NCBI RefSeq assembly: GCF_003427025.1
Contig: NZ_QVAI01000018.1
Span: forward strand, 1 to 64,000
Source of the DNA: Jiangella endophytica
GTDB taxonomy: Bacteria; Actinomycetota; Actinomycetes; Jiangellales; Jiangellaceae
Direction of reading: 5' to 3'
Length of the DNA stretch: 64,000 nucleotides
The notes under the pieces were generated by a model. It had not been told where the DNA came from. It searched no databases and was given only the letters and a program-made list of their open reading frames with translations. Both the position numbers and the translations under genes were made by a program. Positions 52,763-61,919 of the stretch are shown piece by piece (positions within the stretch are counted from its first letter, which is position 1; each line of letters starts with the position of its first letter).

Positions 52763-53258
52763 AGTCGCCGGCGGCCACCCGCAGCCCGCGCAGGACGTCG
52801 AAGACCTGCTTGCGGTCGTCGCCGCCGAGGGCGCGCAGGCCGAACTCGGCCTCCATCAACTCGGTGGTGACGCGGCCGACGGCGTCGCGGCCGGACTGCG
52901 TGATGCGCGCCAGCGTGCCGCGGCCGTCGCGCGGGTTGGGTTCGCGGGTGACGAAACCGGCGCCCTCGAGCCGCTGGATGGTGTTGGTGACGCTGGTCGG
53001 GTGCACCATGAGCCGCTCGCCGATCTTCGCCATCGGCAGCGCGCCGGTGCGGCTGAAGCTGAGCAGCACGAGCGCCTCGTAGCGGGCGAAGGTGAGGCCG
53101 TAGGGCCGGCAGATGCGGTCGAACTCACCGATCAACAGCTGCTGCACCCGCATGATCGAGGTGGCCGCGGCCATGGCCTCGGACGGGCCGAACCGCTCCC
53201 GCCAGATCGACGCGGCGCGTTCGATCGGGTCGAAGTCCAGGTCCAGTGGCTCCGCCAT
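52752..53258 (-). CDS. MarR family transcriptional regulator
   Basis: A 168-aa winged-helix dimeric regulator: FDRICRPYGLTFARYEALVL, recognition helix block KIGERLMVHPTSVTNTIQRL and wing REPNPRDGRGTLARITQSG. It lacks obvious redox cysteines near the N-terminus (one Cys50). ATG 53258 (MAEPLDLDFDP). The sequence TAGTAGACGTCCTG upstream resembles the site before the mutase gene. As it is surrounded by genes of acyl-CoA metabolism (mutase, MeaB, thiolase, epimerase), it might sense an acyl-CoA or acid. That is inference. Confidence 0.88.
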   Translation of the reverse strand: MAEPLDLDFDPIERAASIWRERFGPSEAMAAATSIMRVQQLLIGEFDRICRPYGLTFARYEALVLLSFSRTGALPMAKIGERLMVHPTSVTNTIQRLEGAGFVTREPNPRDGRGTLARITQSGRDAVGRVTTELMEAEFGLRALGGDDRKQVFDVLRGLRVAAGDFSD

Positions 53259-53269
53259 GAGCACCCAAC

Positions 53270-53968
53270 CTAGTAGACGTCCTGCCGGCGGCGTGCGGTG
53301 GCCGGTCCTGGGTTGCGCGGATGGTCCGGACGCCGCGGGTTCTTCTTCTTGGGTTCCTCGGCCGCGGGAGCCGACGCGCCGGTGGCTTCGCGGCGCAGCG
53401 CGTGGATGACGCGGGCGACGTCGTTGGGCCGCGGGATGAAGTGGATGTCGCGCACACCCTGTTCCTGCGCGGCGTTCTCCAGCACCAGGTGGCCGGAGCG
53501 GAACGGCCGCAGCCACCACGGCCGCACGACGGTGATGTCGAGCAGCCGGACGATCTCCATCTCGGCCTCGTTGAGGGAGAACAGCCCCCACACCCGGAAC
53601 ACCCGGGAGTCGGTGACGACGAAGCGGTCACGCGCGACGTACAGCGACTTGATCAGCGCCCAGCCGAGCAGCCCCGCGGCGGCGGCCAGCGGCAGCCACG
53701 CGGTCCGGGCCTGCATGAACGGCGCGACGACGAGCATGAGGATGCCGCCCAGCCCGGCCAGCGCCGGCAGGGCGTACAGGATGGCGCTGTGCTTGCACTC
53801 GGCGACGATCTCCTCGCCGGCCACCAGCTTCCGCCTCACCAGACGGTGCCCGAACCAGGAGGTGAAGTTGCGCCAGAACAGCCGCAGCAGGCCGTCCTCG
53901 GCCACGCGGTCGAGCCAGCGGATGAACCCGTCGCTCAGCCCGTCGACCGTCCTCCTGGGCGTCCACAT
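53270..53968 (-). CDS. PH-domain (YdbS-like) membrane protein
   Basis: A 232-aa protein with two adjacent membrane spans (ILYALPALAGLGGILMLVVA and AWLPLAAAAGLLGWALI), followed by a bacterial PH domain (bPH2) with DRFVVTDSRVFRVWGLFSLNEAEMEI and RLLDITVVRPWWLRPFRSG. The tail is basic, low-complexity and probably disordered (EEPKKKNPRRPDHPRN). Such proteins are common in actinobacteria, of unknown function at the inner face of the membrane. It lies between the MarR gene (11 bases apart) and a 50-aa membrane protein gene. Confidence 0.8.
   Translation of the reverse strand: MWTPRRTVDGLSDGFIRWLDRVAEDGLLRLFWRNFTSWFGHRLVRRKLVAGEEIVAECKHSAILYALPALAGLGGILMLVVAPFMQARTAWLPLAAAAGLLGWALIKSLYVARDRFVVTDSRVFRVWGLFSLNEAEMEIVRLLDITVVRPWWLRPFRSGHLVLENAAQEQGVRDIHFIPRPNDVARVIHALRREATGASAPAAEEPKKKNPRRPDHPRNPGPATARRRQDVY
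53271..53284. promoter_or_regulatory. Candidate operator before MarR gene
   Basis: TAGTAGACGTCCTG, which shares the GACGTCC core and the TAGTA arm with the mutase-promoter palindrome. It overlaps the 3' end of the PH-domain gene. Confidence 0.4.
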
Positions 53969-53978
53969 GGCCCGGGAC

Positions 53979-54131
53979 TCAGAACAGCTCGGTGAAGAAC
54001 GTCATCACGGCGTCGAAGAAGTCGGCGATGCCGTTGCCGATCTCGCCGAGCAGGTCGGCGAGGCCTTCGGGCTCGGTGAGCACGAAGTACACCAGGAACG
54101 CGATACCCAGGATGATGAGCGCTTTCCTCAC
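53979..54131 (-). CDS. Small membrane protein (50 aa)
   Basis: Begins MRKALIILGIAFLVYFVLTEP, one membrane span, followed by an amphipathic C-terminus rich in Phe/Asp (GIADFFDAVMTFFTELF). GTG start 54131 with GAAAGGATG 6 bases upstream. Similar short proteins are widespread in actinobacteria with no known role. It precedes the PH-domain gene by 10 bases, in the same direction, so the two may be co-expressed. Confidence 0.7.
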   Translation of the reverse strand: MRKALIILGIAFLVYFVLTEPEGLADLLGEIGNGIADFFDAVMTFFTELF

Positions 54132-54235
54132 TGCATCATCCTTTCGTACCGGGGCACGCGGACGAGGCCCGCCACGCGCGCTGCTTCATGACTTTGTACC
54201 TCACGTTGGGCCAAAGACCCCAGCGCCACGCCGGA

Positions 54236-55192
54236 TCATGACACGGCGGCAACGATCTTCTCCGCGGCGGCGTACGGGTCGAGCTCGCCGGCCAGGACGG
54301 CGCGGGCGAGATCGTCCAGCCGTTCGTCGCCGTGCACGCCGGCGAACCGGCGCCGCAGGTCGGTGACCGCGATCGCCTCGATCTCGTCGCGGGCGCGGCG
54401 GACCCGGCGGCGCTCGGCCTCGCCACTGCCGGCGGCCCAGGCGCGGTGTGCTGCGATCGCCTCGACGACGTCGTCGATGCCCTCACCGCGGGCGGCGACG
54501 GTGCTGACGATCGGCTGGCGCCAGTCGCCCGGCGCCCGCTCGGCCAGCCGGACCATGCCGCGCAGGTCGCGGACCACCTGGTCGGCGCCGTCGCGGTCGG
54601 CCTTGTTGACGACGAAGACGTCGCCGATCTCGAGGATGCCCGCCTTCGCCGCCTGGACGCCGTCGCCCATGCCGGGCGCGAGCAGGACCAGCGTGGTGTC
54701 GGCCAGCGCGGCGACGTCGACCTCGGACTGCCCGACGCCGACGGTCTCGACCAGCACGACGTCGCAGCCGGCGGCGTCGAGCACCCGCACGGCCTGCGGC
54801 GTCGACCAGGCCAGCCCGCCGAGGTGCCCGCGCGTGGCCATCGACCGGATGAACACGCCGCGGTCGGTGGCGTGCTCCTGCATGCGGACGCGGTCGCCGA
54901 GCAGCGCGCCACCGGTGAACGGCGACGACGGGTCGACGGCCAGGACGCCGACCCGGAGGTCCTGCGCACGGTAGGCGCCGACCAGCGCCGACGTGATGGT
55001 GGACTTGCCGACGCCGGGCGGCCCGGTGATGCCGACGACGCGCGCGGACCCGGCGTGCGCCACCAGCTCGGTGGTCAGCTCGCGCAGGCCCGGCGCGCCG
55101 TTCTCGACCAGCGTGACCAGCCGGGCGACGGCGCGCGGATCGCCCTGCGCCGCCCGCTCGACCAGCCTCGCGCCGGCCGTGGACGTCGTCAC
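54236..55192 (-). CDS. meaB: MeaB-type GTPase chaperone of B12-dependent mutase
   Basis: A 318-aa G3E-type GTPase. It has the Walker A GPPGVGKS (57-64), [52 protein letters not shown] (Walker B/switch), and [12 protein letters not shown] (NKAD base motif). MeaB protects and reloads methylmalonyl- or isobutyryl-CoA mutase. GTG 55192 overlaps the thiolase stop (GTGA). The mutase large subunit lies 4.5 kb away, so the two are neighbours but not in one operon. Confidence 0.93.
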   Translation of the reverse strand: MTTSTAGARLVERAAQGDPRAVARLVTLVENGAPGLRELTTELVAHAGSARVVGITGPPGVGKSTITSALVGAYRAQDLRVGVLAVDPSSPFTGGALLGDRVRMQEHATDRGVFIRSMATRGHLGGLAWSTPQAVRVLDAAGCDVVLVETVGVGQSEVDVAALADTTLVLLAPGMGDGVQAAKAGILEIGDVFVVNKADRDGADQVVRDLRGMVRLAERAPGDWRQPIVSTVAARGEGIDDVVEAIAAHRAWAAGSGEAERRRVRRARDEIEAIAVTDLRRRFAGVHGDERLDDLARAVLAGELDPYAAAEKIVAAVS

Positions 55193-56358
55193 GGCACCCG
55201 CAGCACCAGCGCGTCGCCCTGGCCGCCGCCTCCGCACAGGCCCGCGGCGCCGACCCCGCCGCCACGGCGGCCGAGCTCGAGCGCCAGGTGCAGGACCAGC
55301 CGCGCGCCGGACATGCCGATGGGGTGGCCCAGCGCGATGGCGCCGCCGTTGACGTTGACCTTCGCGGGATCGATGCCCAGCTCGCGGGTGCTGGCGACGC
55401 CGACGGCCGCGAACGCCTCGTTGATCTCGACGACGTCGAGATCGCGGGGGTCGATGCCGTCCTTGGCGCAGGCGGCCCGGATGGCGTTGGCCGGCTGGCT
55501 CTGCAGCGTGGAATCGGGGCCGGCGACGACGCCGTGTGCGCCGACCTGCGCGATGGGGGTGACGCTGAGCTCGGCGGCCTTCGCCTCGCTCATGACGACG
55601 ACAGCGGCGGCGCCGTCGGACAGCTGCGACGACGAGCCGGCCGTGATGGTGCCGTCGGGCCGGAAGCTGGGCCTGAGCCGGGCCAGCGACTCGGCGGTGG
55701 TGTCGGCGCGGATGCCCTCGTCGCGAGCCACCACGACGGGGTCACCCTTGCGCTGCGGCACCTCGACGGCGACGACCTCGTCGGCGAACAGGCCGTTCTT
55801 CCAGGCTGCGGCCGCCCGCTGGTGCGACGCGGCGGCGAACTCGTCCTGCTCCTCGCGCGTGAGCGGGCCGTTCGCGGACTCCGTCAGCGCGCCCATGGCC
55901 TGGTCGGTGAAGACGTCGTAGAGGCCGTCGTAGGACATGTGGTCGACCAGCGTGGCGTCGCCGAACTTGAAGCCCTGCCGCGACTTGGGCAGCAGGTGCG
56001 GCGCGTTGGTCATCGACTCCATGCCGCCGGCGACGACGACGTCGAACTCACCGGCGCGGATCAGCTGAGCCGCCAGAGCGATGGCGTCGAGCCCGGACAG
56101 GCACACTTTGTTGATGGTGAGCGCCGGCACGGACATGGGGATGCCGCCCTTGACCGCCGCCTGACGCGCCGGGATCTGGCCGGCGCCGGCCTGCAGCACC
56201 TGGCCCATGATGACGTAGTCGACCTGGTCGGCGGCGACGCCCGAGCGCGCCAGCGCCGCCTCGATGGCGAACCCCCCGAGGTCGGTGCCCGAGAATCCCG
56301 ACAGCGATCCCAGCAGCTTCCCGATGGGCGTGCGTGCGCCACCCGCGATGACGGCCAT
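55189..56358 (-). CDS. Acetyl-CoA C-acetyltransferase (thiolase)
   Basis: A 389-aa thiolase: [17 protein letters not shown], nucleophile C86 in [29 protein letters not shown], His in [16 protein letters not shown] and second cysteine in [15 protein letters not shown]. It would condense two acetyl-CoA or cleave acetoacetyl-CoA in the cytosol. It leads into meaB by a 4-base overlap and follows the epimerase gene by 30 bases on the same strand, so the three form a unit for methylmalonyl/acetoacetyl-CoA handling. Confidence 0.92.
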   Translation of the reverse strand: MAVIAGGARTPIGKLLGSLSGFSGTDLGGFAIEAALARSGVAADQVDYVIMGQVLQAGAGQIPARQAAVKGGIPMSVPALTINKVCLSGLDAIALAAQLIRAGEFDVVVAGGMESMTNAPHLLPKSRQGFKFGDATLVDHMSYDGLYDVFTDQAMGALTESANGPLTREEQDEFAAASHQRAAAAWKNGLFADEVVAVEVPQRKGDPVVVARDEGIRADTTAESLARLRPSFRPDGTITAGSSSQLSDGAAAVVVMSEAKAAELSVTPIAQVGAHGVVAGPDSTLQSQPANAIRAACAKDGIDPRDLDVVEINEAFAAVGVASTRELGIDPAKVNVNGGAIALGHPIGMSGARLVLHLALELGRRGGGVGAAGLCGGGGQGDALVLRVP

Positions 56359-56388
56359 GCGTCCTCCTCGACGTCGTCCTGCTCCGAA

Positions 56389-56814
56389 TTATCCCCGAGC
56401 CGGCTGCACCAGTTCGACGAGCACCCCGCCGGCGTCCTTGGGGTGCACGAAGTTCACCAGGGACCCGGCGGTGCCGCGGCGGGCGGTGTCGTAGAGCAGC
56501 CGCAGCCCCCGTGCGCGCAGCGTGGCGGCCGCCGCCTCGACGTCGTCGACGCGATAGGCCAGCTGCTGGATGCCCGGGCCGCGGGTGTCGAGGAACTTGG
56601 CGATGGCGGAGTCGGGGCGCAGCGGGGCGAGGAGCTGCAGCCGCGGGCCGTCGTCGTCGCCGGAGACCCGCAGCATCGCCTCGCGCACGCCTTGTTCCTC
56701 GTTGCGTTCCTCGTGCTCGAGCTCCATGCCGAAGTGCTCGCGATACCACTCGACGGCGGCGTCGAGGTCGGCGACCGCCACCCCGATGTGGTCGATCGTC
56801 GTGAACAGGCCCAT
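56389..56814 (-). CDS. mce: Methylmalonyl-CoA epimerase
   Basis: A 141-aa vicinal-oxygen-chelate protein. IDHIGVAVADLDAAVEWY, EHEERNEEQGVREAML, LDTRGPGIQQLAYRVDDV and VNFVHPKDAGGVLVELVQ are the family blocks, with metal ligands His in TIDHIGV, His/Gln in GPGIQQ (family usually H; here Q-Q) and Glu in VLVELV. It interconverts (R)- and (S)-methylmalonyl-CoA. ATG 56814 (MGLFTTIDH). The middle metal ligand should be checked because GPGIQQLAY replaces the common GxGxHHxA pattern. Confidence 0.83.
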   Translation of the reverse strand: MGLFTTIDHIGVAVADLDAAVEWYREHFGMELEHEERNEEQGVREAMLRVSGDDDGPRLQLLAPLRPDSAIAKFLDTRGPGIQQLAYRVDDVEAAAATLRARGLRLLYDTARRGTAGSLVNFVHPKDAGGVLVELVQPARG

Positions 56815-57190
56815 GGCCAGAACACTATGGCGCGGAGCGCCCCGATGACACTGCGGCGGCGGGCGTCCGGACGAGAATTCGGCGGATCTGTCCCAACCGG
56901 TGGTGAGTTCGCATCTGGACAACTAACGTGTGCTGCTTGGAGGCCATAGGTCGACCTCCGGAGGGATGCCCCAGCCCGACTCACCCCACCGAACCCCTCA
57001 GAGCCGTCAGCCCGCGGTGTGCGGACGTCCACCGCCATCGGCACCGGCGCAGTTTCGGAGTACTCTGCGTTGCTATCCGAGGGGCTCGGCGTCCGTGACG
57101 GGGAAGACCCGGGCAAGCACCTCGACGGATTTCGACTACCAGGATGATGTGTGCCTGCCCCGCGGGGTGGCACCCCCGATGAGGGAGAAC
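56815..57190. other. Divergent promoter region, mce and FilP-like genes
   Basis: 376 bases without a convincing gene. The segment before 57191 has TTTCGGAGTACTCTGCG and a later TATCC, possible promoter parts for the filament gene, but no certain boxes. No hairpin of note. Confidence 0.4.
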
Positions 57191-58456
57191 ATGAGCGAGG
57201 TAAGGGAAGTAGCGGTCAGGGAGACGGGCGCGGACGGCCTGTCGATCTTCGACGGCTCGCCGACGGGCGGGTTCACCATCGCGATGCGTGGCTACGACCG
57301 TGTCCAGGTCGAGCAGCACGTACGGCAACTGGAGGCGACGCTCGCGCAGACGCGCGGCCGCGCCAACGACCTCGACAAGCAGGTCGTCCGGCTCCGCCAG
57401 GAACTGGCCGAGGCGAGCACCGAGCTCCGCGAGGTCGAGCGGCCCACCTACTCCGGGCTCGGCGCGCGCATCGAGCAGCTGCTCCGGCTCGCCGAAGAGC
57501 AGGCCAGCGAGCTGATCGCGCAGGCCGACGCCGAGGCCAGCGAGACCCGCGCCGAGGCGCAGGTCATCGCCACCGAGCTGCGCACGGCCGCCGAGAACGA
57601 GGCCAGCGAGCTGCAGGCCAACGCCAAGCGGTCCGCCGACGAGCTCATCGACGAGGCCCGCATCGAGGCCGAGGAGGTCCGCTCGGCCGCCAACCGCGAG
57701 GCCTCGAACCTCGTCGAGACCGCCAAGCGCGAGGCCGCCAAGGTCCGCTCGGCCATCGACCACGAGACCAGCGAGCGCCGGGCGCAGGCCGAGCGCGAGC
57801 TGAGCCGCCTGCGTGCGGTCGCCGAGCGCGAGGTCACCGAGATGCGCGCCACGGCGAAGCGCGAGGTCGACGACCAGCGCACCACCGCCAAGCGCGAGGC
57901 CGAGTCCATGCGCGCCAAGGCCCAGGCGATCCTCGACGAGACGCAGCTGAAGGCCGAGAAGGAGAACACCGAGCACGAGCTGCGCCTGGTCTCCAAGCGC
58001 GAGGAGCTCGAGCGCGAGATCAACGAGCGCTACGAGGCCTCCGTCGCCGAGACGCAGAAGCTGGTGCACGACGCCGAGAACCGCGCCGCCGACGCCGAGG
58101 CCCGTGCGGCCGCCGCACACGAGCGCGCCGAGAAGGTCCGCCGCGAGGCCGACGAGCAGGCCAAGGCCCTGGTCGCCGGTGCCAAGCGCAACGCCGAGCA
58201 GCTGGTCGGCGAGGCCAAGGCGCACGCCGAGAACACGGTCTCCGAAGCGAAGTCCGAGGCGACGTCCACGCTGACCGCCGCCAAGCGCGAGGTGGCCGAG
58301 CTCAACCGGCAGCGCGACAGCATCACCGCGCACCTCAGCCAGCTGCGCAGCCTGCTGGGCGGCCTGGCGCCGGTCGACCCGACCCCCGCGGTGGGTGGCT
58401 CCGGCAAGTCCGACGACGTCGTCGACGCCGAACTGGTCGACGACCCGGACAAGTAA
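57191..58456 (+). CDS. FilP/Scy/DivIVA-like coiled-coil cytoskeletal protein
   Basis: A 421-aa protein. Residues ~25-50 (GGFTIAMRGYDRVQVEQHV) resemble the DivIVA N-terminal segment. The rest is a near-continuous coiled coil, about 330 residues of Ala/Glu/Arg/Lys heptads (ASETRAEAQVIATELRTAAE, EVRSAANREASNLVETAKRE). The C-terminus is short and disordered, DDVVDAELVDDPDK. In Streptomyces, FilP and Scy support tip growth and are often misnamed cellulose-binding proteins; this one is likely of that group. ATG 57191 has GAGGGAGAAC in front. From memory, these genes also lie next to mce and thiolase in Streptomyces, so the order is conserved. A strong terminator follows. Confidence 0.8.
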   Translation: MSEVREVAVRETGADGLSIFDGSPTGGFTIAMRGYDRVQVEQHVRQLEATLAQTRGRANDLDKQVVRLRQELAEASTELREVERPTYSGLGARIEQLLRLAEEQASELIAQADAEASETRAEAQVIATELRTAAENEASELQANAKRSADELIDEARIEAEEVRSAANREASNLVETAKREAAKVRSAIDHETSERRAQAERELSRLRAVAEREVTEMRATAKREVDDQRTTAKREAESMRAKAQAILDETQLKAEKENTEHELRLVSKREELEREINERYEASVAETQKLVHDAENRAADAEARAAAAHERAEKVRREADEQAKALVAGAKRNAEQLVGEAKAHAENTVSEAKSEATSTLTAAKREVAELNRQRDSITAHLSQLRSLLGGLAPVDPTPAVGGSGKSDDVVDAELVDDPDK

Positions 58457-58470
58457 GCAACACGAAACAC

Positions 58471-58518
58471 CGACGGCCGGTCGCGCCCTCTTTCGAGGCA
58501 GGACGCGACCGGCCGTCG
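58471..58518. terminator. Hairpin terminator, FilP-like and RidA genes
   Basis: A perfect 15-bp stem (CGACGGCCGGTCGCG at 58471-58485, its complement at 58504-58518) with an 18-base loop, between the convergent filament and RidA genes. Confidence 0.85.
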
Positions 58519-58545
58519 TCGTGTCGGAGGTGCTCGGGGTGGGGG

Positions 58546-59010
58546 TCAGCGCACGCGGACCAGCGCCTCCACCTCGACCGGGCTGCCGGTGGGGAGCTCG
58601 GCGACGCCGACGGCCGACCGCGCGTGCAGCCCGGCCTCCGCGCCGAGCACGTGCTGGACGTAGGCCGTGGCGGCGTCGGCGACCAGGTGCTGCTCGATGA
58701 AGCCGGGCGCGCTGGCCACGAACACGGTGAGCTTGACGACCTCCGCCACCTGCTCCAGGCTGCCCAGCTCGGAGCGGATCGCCTCGAGCACGTTGGCGGC
58801 GCACTGCCACGCGCACCGACGGCCGGTCTCGAGGTCGATCTGGTCGCCCAGTCGTCCGGACGCGATCAGCTCGCCGCCCGCTCCGACCGCCGTCTGGCCG
58901 GACGTCGCGAGCAGGTCGCCGTGCCGCCGGGTGCGGGCGATGGCGGGTCGCTGCGGTCCGGCCGGCGGCGGGACGGCGGGCGCGGACGCGTGACGTTCGT
59001 CGCTGGTCAC
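58546..59010 (-). CDS. RidA/YjgF/YER057c family protein
   Basis: A 154-aa trimeric RidA-like protein: RRHGDLLATSGQTAVGAG, DLETGRRCAWQCAANVLEAI, VVKLTVFVASAPGFIEQHL, ARSAVGVAELPTGSPVEVEA. RidA deaminates reactive imine/enamine products of amino acid metabolism; the key arginine seems to be replaced by the ARSAVGV context (A-R-S-A), as in the canonical pattern. GTG 59010 follows AAGGAGATC. The extra N-terminal 25 residues are Pro/Ala-rich. Alone on its strand. Confidence 0.85.
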   Translation of the reverse strand: MTSDERHASAPAVPPPAGPQRPAIARTRRHGDLLATSGQTAVGAGGELIASGRLGDQIDLETGRRCAWQCAANVLEAIRSELGSLEQVAEVVKLTVFVASAPGFIEQHLVADAATAYVQHVLGAEAGLHARSAVGVAELPTGSPVEVEALVRVR

Positions 59011-59158
59011 GTGGATCTCCTTCGAATTGTCGAACTCGACTACGGAATACTGAAGATAGGGTGACACAGGCGTGTCCCCGCGGATTCGGGGCCTCGGGGT
59101 GGCGGTTCTTCCGGTCCGTGGGCTTCGCTCTGCCGCGGAACCAGGTGACGAGGTGCGC

Positions 59159-59902
59159 TCAGGCGCCGTGGTGGTCGCGCAGGACGGCCGCGACGGCGTC
59201 GGGCCGTTCCAGCGGCGACAGGTGCCCGGCGCCGCCGACGACGTGCACCGCCACCCCGCCGAGCGCCGCGGCCATCGCGTCGGCCTCGTCCGTGCCGGTG
59301 AGCGTGTCCTCGGCGCCGACCACGACGGTGCTCGTCTCCCCGAGGCCGCGGGCGGCGGCGTCGCGCAGCGTGGCGAAGGACGGCGGGCGCGCGGCCATCG
59401 CGCGCTGCGCCCAGGCGACGCCGTCCGGCCGTGCGGCGTCGAGCCAGCCCGTCACCCGGGCGACGACGTCCGGCCGGTCGCGCCGGGTGGTCTCCCCCAG
59501 CAGCGTGCCGAGCATCGGCCGCAGCGCCCGGCTGCCGTGCCGCTCGACGGCGTCGGCCATGCGCAGCCGGTTCGCCCTGGCCTCGTCGGTGTCGTCGCTC
59601 GCCTTGGTGTCGACGAGGACGACGCCGGCGACCAGCCCGGGGTGCCTGCGCAGCAGCGCCATCGTCACGTAGCCGCCCAGCGACAGCCCGCCGACGACCG
59701 CCCGCTCGACGCCGCGGGCCGCCAGCTCGGTGGCGACGTCGTCGGCGTAGGTGTCGACGGACGGCTCGCCGGTGACGTCGGCGCCGCCGAACCCGCGCAG
59801 CGCCGGGCGGATCAACGTCGTGCCGGGCAGCCGCTCCGCGAGGTCGTCGAAGACCGCGGGGCCGAGTGGGAACGCGTGGATCAGGACGACCGGCAGCCTC
59901 AT
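59159..59902 (-). CDS. Alpha/beta-fold hydrolase
   Basis: A 247-aa alpha/beta hydrolase: VVLIHAFPLGPAVFDD (oxyanion loop), nucleophile Ser in VGGLSLGGYVTMALL (GLSLGG), acid in VVGAEDTLTGTDEAD and His in GGAGHLSPLERPD. Cytosolic, substrate unknown. Its ATG overlaps the stop of the histidine kinase gene (ATGA), so it is the third gene of the two-component operon; it might detoxify or remodel a compound sensed by the kinase. Confidence 0.85.
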   Translation of the reverse strand: MRLPVVLIHAFPLGPAVFDDLAERLPGTTLIRPALRGFGGADVTGEPSVDTYADDVATELAARGVERAVVGGLSLGGYVTMALLRRHPGLVAGVVLVDTKASDDTDEARANRLRMADAVERHGSRALRPMLGTLLGETTRRDRPDVVARVTGWLDAARPDGVAWAQRAMAARPPSFATLRDAAARGLGETSTVVVGAEDTLTGTDEADAMAAALGGVAVHVVGGAGHLSPLERPDAVAAVLRDHHGA

Positions 59903-61080
59903 GCCGTCGACCCTAGCGACGCGCCCGCGGGGAGGTCGATGCGCACGAGCAGGCCGCCGCCGTCGCGGGCGTGCGCGGTGGCGGTGCCGCCGTGGGCGTG
60001 GGCGACCGAGCGGACGATCGACAGCCCCAGGCCGACGCCGGTGCCGTCGGCGGCCGTGCGCCCGTTGCCACGGCGGAACGGCTCGAACAGTCCGTCGACG
60101 TCGTAGGCAGCGAGGACCGGGCCGGTGTTCTCCACCTGCAGCGCGACGCCGTCGCCGGCCGGGTCGGCGCCGGTCCAGACCCGCACCCGCGCACCGTCGC
60201 CGCCGTGCACCATGGCGTTGCGGACCAGGTTGGCGACCAGCTGCTCCAGCAGGACGGCGTTCCCCGTCGTCGGCGCGGGCTCGAGCACAGCCGTCACCGC
60301 CACCGAGCGGGCGTCGGCCTCGCGGCGCTCCTGCTGCAGGACGTGGGCGGCGACCGCGGACAGGTCCAGCGGCGCCGGCGACGTCACCGTCTGCTCCGAC
60401 CGCGCCAGGAGGAGCAGACCCTCGACCAGCCGTTCGCTGCGCTCGTTGGTGGCGAGGACGGTCGGGGCCAGTCGTCTGAGGTCCTCCGACACCTCCGGGT
60501 CGCCGAGCGCCACCTCGAGCAGCGTCCGGTTGACGGCGAGTGGCGTGCGCAGCTCGTGCGAGGCGTTGGCGACGAACCGGCGCTGCGCGTCGAACGAGCG
60601 GTCCAGCCGTTCCAGCATGGCGTCGAACGTGTCGGCCAGCTCCTTCAGCTCGTCCTGCGGGCCGGACAGGGCGATGCGCTCGTGCAGGTTGCGATCGGCG
60701 ACCCTGCGGGCGGTGTCGGTCACCTGCTGCAGCGGCGCCAGCGCCCGGCCCGCCAGCAGCCAGCCCAGCGCCCAGGCGAGCACGAGGGCGATGCCCAGAG
60801 CGACGATCGACCAGGTGAGCAACTGGTTCAGTGTGTTGCTGCGGTACGACTCGAGAGCCTGCAGGATCACCTCGCGGGTCTCGACGTCGCCGAGGTTCTC
60901 CGTGATGCGGTCGGGGACGCGCTCGAGCTGCGTGCTGGACGGCCGCAGCAGCGACTGGGAGACCAGCACGTAGGTCACGGTGATCATGACGACACCGGCG
61001 GCCAGGAAGGCCAGCCCGTAGAGCAGCGTGAGCCGGACCCGGATCGGCCAGCCGGTCGGCCGTTTCGCGCGCTGCCTCAT
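59899..61080 (-). CDS. HAMP-domain sensor histidine kinase
   Basis: A 393-aa kinase. Two membrane spans (18-40, LLYGLAFLAAGVVMITVTYV; 90-110, SIVALGIALVLAWALGWLLA) enclose a short (~45 aa) extracellular loop, then a HAMP (ALAPLQQVTDTARRVADRN). The dimerisation helix carries H175 (FVANASHELRTPLA), and the ATPase domain has NLVRNAMVHG (N box), GTGVGLGLSIVRSVAHAHGG (G2). Short sensor domains of this kind usually sense the membrane or envelope. It overlaps the response regulator gene by 4 bases and probably controls the divergent efflux operon at 61920. Confidence 0.92.
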   Translation of the reverse strand: MRQRAKRPTGWPIRVRLTLLYGLAFLAAGVVMITVTYVLVSQSLLRPSSTQLERVPDRITENLGDVETREVILQALESYRSNTLNQLLTWSIVALGIALVLAWALGWLLAGRALAPLQQVTDTARRVADRNLHERIALSGPQDELKELADTFDAMLERLDRSFDAQRRFVANASHELRTPLAVNRTLLEVALGDPEVSEDLRRLAPTVLATNERSERLVEGLLLLARSEQTVTSPAPLDLSAVAAHVLQQERREADARSVAVTAVLEPAPTTGNAVLLEQLVANLVRNAMVHGGDGARVRVWTGADPAGDGVALQVENTGPVLAAYDVDGLFEPFRRGNGRTAADGTGVGLGLSIVRSVAHAHGGTATAHARDGGGLLVRIDLPAGASLGSTA

Positions 61081-61742
61081 GTGCCGCTCCCCACCCGGTA
61101 CCCGGCGCCCACCACGGTGCGCACGACCGGTGGGTCGCCGAGCTTGCGCCGCAGCGTCATCACCGTCACCCGCACCACGTTCGTGAACGGGTCGGTGTGC
61201 TCGTCCCACACCTTCTCCAGCAGCTGCTCGGAGCTGACGACGGCGCCGTCGGCGCGCAGGAGCTCCTCGAGGACGCCGAACTCCTTGCGGCCGAGGCGCA
61301 CGGGACGGCCGTCGCGGGTGACCTCGAGCCGGGCGGGGTCGAGCACCAGGCCGTCGCGGGACAGCACCGGCGGCGCGGCCTCGCGGCTGCGCCGGCCCAG
61401 TGCCCGCACGCGGGCCACCAGCTCGGCGAACGCGAACGGCTTGCCCAGGTAGTCGTCGGCGCCCAGGCCCAACCCGTCGACCCGGTCGGTGACGTCGGCG
61501 GCCGCCGTCAGCATGAGCACCCGAGTCGCCGGCCGCGTCGCGACCAGCCGGCGGCAGACGTCGTCGCCGTGCGTGCCCGGCAGGTCGCGGTCCAGCACGA
61601 CGACGTCGTAGTCGTTGACGTCGATGCGTTCCAGCGCCGCCGCGCCGTCGTACCCGACGTCCACCGCCAGGCCCTCCCGCCGCAACCCGCGCGCCACCGC
61701 GTCCGCGAGCAGCACCTCGTCCTCGACCACGAGCACCCGCAC
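61077..61742 (-). CDS. OmpR/PhoB-type response regulator
   Basis: A 221-aa regulator. Receiver domain VRVLVVEDEVLLADAV with phospho-acceptor D51 (VVVLDRDLPG) and the conserved Lys in DDYLGKPFAF. The C-terminal winged helix has VRLGRKEFGVLEELL and VTVMTLRRKLGDPP. GGGAGGTGGCCG precedes the GTG at 61742, better than an ATG further upstream. The intergenic region to the divergent lipoprotein gene is 177 bases and should hold its operator. Confidence 0.93.
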   Translation of the reverse strand: MRVLVVEDEVLLADAVARGLRREGLAVDVGYDGAAALERIDVNDYDVVVLDRDLPGTHGDDVCRRLVATRPATRVLMLTAAADVTDRVDGLGLGADDYLGKPFAFAELVARVRALGRRSREAAPPVLSRDGLVLDPARLEVTRDGRPVRLGRKEFGVLEELLRADGAVVSSEQLLEKVWDEHTDPFTNVVRVTVMTLRRKLGDPPVVRTVVGAGYRVGSGT

Positions 61743-61919
61743 CGGCCACCTCCCGCAACGATCCCGTGCGTCCATGCTGACCTGCGCCACCTAAGAACGG
61801 GATAAGAACGCCGGGACCGCCGGAGCTTGACGCGGGCTTTACCCCGCGCCTCGTACACCTGGAAGGGCCCCCGGCGCACGACTGCGCCGGGGGACCAGGA
61901 CCACACCCAGGGAGTACAC

